Source of the DNA: Magnolia sinica
Lineage: Eukaryota; Streptophyta; Magnoliopsida; Magnoliales; Magnoliaceae
NCBI RefSeq assembly: GCF_029962835.1
Contig: NC_080588.1
Span: 64,380,001-64,444,000 of the forward strand
DNA length: 64,000 nucleotides
Direction of reading: 5' to 3'
Part shown: piece after piece, positions 59,862 through 64,000 of the stretch
Layout of the letters: every line of letters begins with the position of its first letter
How positions within the stretch are numbered: position 1 is the first letter of the stretch
The notes under the pieces: generated by a model
Databases searched by the model: none
What the model was told of the DNA's origin: nothing
What the model saw: the letters and a program-made list of their open reading frames with translations, nothing else
Made by a program: the position numbers and the translations under genes

Positions 59862-60347
59862 GAAATAATCGAGGAATTACAAGTGACTCAGACACCTAAG
59901 TCCTCTCATAGTAGCAATGCTCAAAACAACATTTTATCCCGGCCATCGGGACCAGAGCATCCCAATCAAGTCTGCATGATGGGATTAGCTCCCACATCTT
60001 CCATATTATGGGGTGCGAGAGGCACTGTTGCCTAATCACAGAGGAAGACTCCAGAGTTACAGCGACAAATGAACGAGCGGGTGGAGCAACTGGTGGAGCA
60101 AACGGTTGAGCGGCTAGTGCAGCAGATGAATGAGCGGGTGGAGCAACTGGTGGAGCAAATGGTTGAGCTGCTAGTGCAGTGGATGAATGAGCTAATGACG
60201 ATGTGGATGAGAGACATTGTGACCTTATTGGCAGCGAGCAATGTCCTCAATGTGGAGACTATTCAACATGAATCTGCAGCTACATTTGTACAAGCCGCCT
60301 CAGTATCTAGTCATGAGGAGACACTCGAGGCTGAGGGACCCCAATAG
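59862..60347 (+). pseudogene. Plant transposase (PTTA, En/Spm-CACTA type) exon remnant
   Basis: After a good acceptor (CCCCACTGCAG) an exon-like frame of 162 codons runs to 60347 with one internal stop (TAA after GARGTVA). It reads EIIEELQVTQTPKSS, then PSGPEHPNQVCMMGLAPTSS and ILWGARGTVA. This is similar in order to the C-terminal part of plant PTTA/En-Spm proteins (VLGxEHxGRVRGxGxGPTPS), from memory. It then has a coiled-coil-like region of three 57-bp units starting at 60069, 60126 and 60183 (NERVEQLVEQ...). No CACTA ends are identified. Assignment rests on motif resemblance only. Confidence 0.45.
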
Positions 60348-62405
60348 AAAGAGGGAGAATAATCAATAGGTGGTTTACATCTTATTTTCTTTTCACAATT
60401 GTATAGTCCGGGAGTAAATGTCACGGTGGTCACATGGTCATGGAGGGACAAGCTTGAATAATCCCATTTCAACAGATAAGCATCTACAAATCAAAGGTTA
60501 GGATGGTTCCATGCATTTATTTTTTGAGATTGACCAGAGGATATTGAGTTCCACAATTTCACTGAGGTAGATTGGGTATAGCCCCTGTCATGAGCTCGAA
60601 ACAAATTGGGGCTCAGAGGAGCCACCGTGATGTGTAGCTAGCAACATCTGATTAATGAACCAACTTGATTTTCTTCAGAACAGAAGATCAGCAAAGTGTG
60701 TCACACCTGATGGACCATTAGGATCTTTCCATGTTTTCGCAAAGCATACCATTGGTTATTTATTTGCATCACATCGATGGTGGTACTTGATAGAGTGGAA
60801 TGGCCAAAAAGGATTCATATAGGCGATCTTAATTAGTTGGAAGAAAGCTTAGATGATGATGAAGACGACCATGACGACATGGACATTGGTAAGTTGGAAG
60901 TACAGACACCAGAGGCACCACATGAGGTTTGCTAGAATATATCCAGACCCATTGCTATGGGATGGGTCAGTGACTATAGCTGTTGGATTTAGGTCATTTT
61001 TAGTGATGATATACGGAGAGCGGTGGCCTGCGAAACTAGCTGAGACAATGATCCATATTTAAAAGGAAAAGAGTTAAATGATTCCTTTGTTAAATATTTC
61101 AATGCATTAGTTGCATTCATTGTTTTAAGACTTCTCTGAGTCAAGGGCGACTTGAGTTGGTTTGACTCAGTGAGTTGGGCCAATTCAGTCCTAACTCAGG
61201 CAAGTTGCAACTCGAACTAGGTTTAGATAAGTAGATCAAAATCTCCTAGTCTTTTTAACCACAGTTTCATTAAATAACCTATGACCTCAGCACCGAAGGC
61301 CGTAATTAGGGATGCGGATTGGGCACTATCCTGTCCCAAGCTCGGAACGGGCGGGGCTATGAGGGGATGCCATGATGTATGGATTTTATCCACACAATCC
61401 ATCGATTTCTGCAATATCATTGTATGTTACGAGCCCAAAAATAAAGTAGATCCAATGCTCAAGTGGACCACACCATAGGAAGCAGCGGAGCTAATAATGA
61501 CTACAGTCGAAACCATTCTAGGCCCCAACGTGATGTTTATTTGCCATCCAACCTATTCATAAGGTTATATGGACCTGGATAAAGGAAAAACACAAGTATC
61601 AAGGCCCCAAATAAGTTATCAACAATTGGTATTTAATCTCCCATTGTATGGTCCACTTGAATCTTGGATTTTTGGGTTATTTTTGATCTTTTGGCCAAAC
61701 AAACTAAAAGAAGATAAAAAGATTATTTATTTATTTATTTATTATTATAATTATTTAGAAGAGAGTTCTAACAAAATAACAAATGGGTTTTTCTTTCTTA
61801 GAGAAAATAAGGAGAAAAAAAAAAAGAAGAAAGAAGGAGAAGTGGTTTTGTAGAAGAGGAGAACAAGAGCTTTCTACCACCGAAATCTTCACATCTAGGT
61901 TCATAACAAGTCTATTCACAACATTAGCTTCTTTGACTGTCTTCTCCAAAAGTTATGTTGAAATTTTTTACCACCTCTAATTGGTGAGAAATTACTTTAT
62001 TTCATTGGTGTTTATAATCCACCTTTGAATGAAGTATTTGGGATATCTAATAGATGTCTTTTAGTAATTGTACTTTCATTATTTTTATTATAGTGAATTT
62101 ATGTTGGAGTAGGTCTCATTGGTTTTTACTTCATGTCATATGGTTTTCCACATGAAAAATCTTAGGGCCTGTTTGTTAACGCTGAATTTTTGCACTTAAC
62201 GCAGAATTGAAAAAAAAGTTTCGTGTTTAGTGGTGTTTGTTAATGTATTGTTAATGCTGAAGAAGGAAAGCGCTAAGTGGTTTTTCACCGAATTCTTTTT
62301 ATGATAGGAGTTTGGCTTAATGGTGAACGCGGAATGCGCTCTGTAAAATTTTTATTAAACAAAAAAATTTGCTTCCAAAATTACCCTTTTAAGTTACTAT
62401 GGATG
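60348..62405. other. Gene-poor DNA, possible further transposase scraps
   Basis: 60840-61060 has an acidic-codon stretch (GATGATGATGAAGACGACC) that may belong to the same decayed transposase gene. 61130-61225 is rich in GACTCAG/CAACTC words. 61360-61690 is a MITE fragment (CATGATGTATGGATTTTATC, CAAGTGGACCACACC). 62163-62340 starts GGGCCTGTTTGTTAACGCTG, the end of a MITE whose other end I could not find. Confidence 0.4.
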
Positions 62406-62880
62406 GGCTACTCCCCCTGCCACCAGCCCTGGGGCTAGTGGTCGGTGCTGTGGGCCCCACCATAATGTATATGTTTCACCATTCCGTTCATCCATTTTTA
62501 AAGATCAATTAAGGGATTTATTCCAAAAATGAGAGATATAAATCTCAGGTGGACCACACCACATGAAAACAACAATGATTGGATATCCACCATAAAATCG
62601 TAAGGCTCACTATACAGTTTATTTGACATCTAATATGTTGATTAGGTCATACAGGCCCCGATTAAGGGAAAAAACAAAAATCCGCTTGATCCAAAACTTT
62701 TATGGCCCCCAAAATGTTTATTCAATGTTGTTTCCTATAATGTGGTCCACTTGAGATTGGGATATACCTCATTTTTTGTCTCATACCGTAAAATGATCTG
62801 TAAAAATAGATGAACGGAATGGATGAAACACATACATCATGGTGGGGCCCAAAGAGCACTGGAATGTCAGGGGAGTAGCC
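62406..62880. mobile_element. 475-bp MITE with ~85-bp inverted ends
   Basis: The left GGCTACTCCCCCTGCC and the reverse complement of the right end (GGCTACTCCCCTGACA) agree. The similarity continues inward for about 85 bases through GGGCCCCACCATRATGTATR and ATCCATTTTTA-like words. It is non-coding. Flanking bases show no target duplication. Confidence 0.75.
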
Positions 62881-62903
62881 AATTTGTTTCCGATACATGT
62901 CGA

Positions 62904-63102
62904 TAGGGTTGTACACGAACTGGGCTAGCCCGGTTAACTCGCTTGACTAGGCCCGAAAAAGCTCGACTTGGCCCGACCTGGAACTGAGTTCGGGCCGGGA
63001 CGGGCCATTTTCTTCAGCTCGAAACTGAGTTCGGGCCAAGTTCAAAAGTGTTCCAGTTCGGCCCGACTCGGTCCAAAACTCGACTCGACCTGGCCCGACT
63101 TG

Positions 63103-63141
<39 letters not shown>

Positions 63142-63360
63142 CAGAGAAGTGAGAACGCCGTCCGTCCCTTTGTAGATGGAGCAGGCTCGAAATTGGCCTG
63201 AACTCGGCCTGAACTCGCTCGATTACTGACCAGGCCGAGTTCGGGCTAAACATGTTGGCCCGGTGACCGGGCCAGGCCAGGTTCGGGCTAGGTGTGGCTG
63301 GTGACCAGGCCAGGCAGGGTTGAGACCAGTTCAACTCGGATTGACTCGTGTACACCCCTG
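62904..63360. mobile_element. Non-autonomous hAT element with 8-bp target duplication
   Basis: The left end TAGGGTTGTACACGAACTGG and the complement of the right end (CAGGGGTGTACACGAGTC) form TIRs. The flanks CATGTCGA (62896-62903) and CATGTTGA (63361-63368) match at seven of eight positions, the expected hAT target size. The body is made of GGCCCGACTCGG/CCGAGTTCGGGC words in both orientations around a TA repeat at about 63104-63140. Confidence 0.8.
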
Positions 63361-63375
63361 CATGTTGATGTAAAG

Positions 63376-63900
63376 ACGGAGCGCCGACGCTCCTGGACGT
63401 GGATGGCTTTTGCAGGAAGTTCCTGCACTTAAAACTTAGGTGGGTCCACCGTGATGTTTTTCAGAAATCCACTACGTCCATCCGTTTTGTGAGCTCATTT
63501 TATGAAAAGATATCAGATTTAAGCAGGATACAATACTCAAGTGGGCCGTATTAAAAGAAAAGGTTGTTAAGGAAATATCTACCGTTGAAACCTCCCTAGG
63601 TTCGACATTGATGTTTACATGCCATCCATACCGTAACGTCATTTGTGCTGGGATGAACTGAAAACACAAATAATAGTGTTATTCAAAACTTTTTTGGCCC
63701 CACGAATATTTCAATTGTGGATGTTCAATTATCACATTTTTGGCCCATTAGATACGGTTTATTTTTGGCCTCATCTCCTAAAATGAACTCAAAAAACGGA
63801 TGGATGGAGAGGATTTCTCACAAATATAACAGTGGGCCCCACTTGGGTTCCAAGTGTAGGAACTTCGAAATCCGCATTGGACACTCCTCGCTCTCCCTAT
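63376..63900. mobile_element. MITE with degenerate inverted ends
   Basis: The left GACGGAGCGCCGACGCTCCT and the right GACACTCCTCGCTCTCC form imperfect inverted ends. More internal inverted words agree better (AAACTTAGGTGGGTCCACCG vs the complement of GTGGGCCCCACTTGGGTT; GAAATCC and the CGTCCATCCGTTTT words). Non-coding. Confidence 0.55.
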
Positions 63901-64000
63901 TGTACTAATGTTTCAAAGGAGATCAAAATTACATGGCCTTACAATGATGTATTTATTATATCCACACTGTTCTTCAAATTTTCGAGATTATTTTAGAGCA
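63901..64000. other. Window end, MITE-like scrap
   Basis: The words ACAATGATGTATTTATTATA and TCCACACTGTTC suggest another element of the same family beginning here and cut by the window edge. Confidence 0.3.

Overview
This is a plant nuclear window, most likely from a woody magnoliid-type angiosperm. The gene content (a xyloglucan endotransglucosylase/hydrolase with introns, a chromomethylase-like first exon) is plant. The DNA is saturated with long-LTR Ty3/gypsy elements, hAT elements and short inverted-repeat elements carrying the GTGGGCCCCAC / 'ATCCAYRCCGTCCATCCA' word set. The magnoliid placement is an inference from that repeat vocabulary, not something the sequence proves. Host genes are few. 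The only complete one is the four-exon minus-strand XTH gene at 16707-19695 (294 codons). A second host locus is represented by one exon, 50757-51044, which looks like the N-terminus of a CMT-type DNA methyltransferase; no later exon is visible. Layout: 1-1162 is the 5' part of a minus-strand gypsy LTR cut by the window edge; 1163-16700 is gene-poor DNA with a tRNA-derived SINE, an LTR-like fragment of another gypsy lineage and several MITEs; 16707-19695 is XTH with a MITE in its third intron; 19700-23668 is AT-rich and MITE-like DNA including a hAT-like element with a 27-bp minisatellite; 23669-50088 is a retroelement-rich block; 50089-59200 is the CMT-like exon followed by a 6.24-kb hAT transposon between two direct copies of a 0.8-0.9-kb segment; 59200-64000 holds a CACTA/PTTA-like transposase exon remnant and three MITE or hAT-type short elements. 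The retroelement block is deeply nested. One small DNA element (pieces at 34849-34933, 46353-46386 and 49548-49627) carries two insertions of one gypsy family only 34 bp apart, each with its own perfect 5-bp target duplication: an 11.4-kb element with 3.4-kb LTRs and a non-coding interior, and a 3.2-kb solo LTR. A solo LTR of a second family sits at its left edge, and another solo LTR of the first family lies at 27095-30257. The most unusual locus is the hAT element at 52051-58292. It encodes an uninterrupted 683-aa BED/hAT transposase with all expected catalytic positions. It also contains a telomere-like CCCTAA array, three 409-bp tandem repeats directly upstream of the transposase, and a second, broken BED-finger gene downstream. 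Its two ends coincide with the breakpoints of a duplication of flanking DNA, which resembles the product of aberrant (alternative) hAT transposition. All family assignments come from reading motifs by eye; no database search was run.
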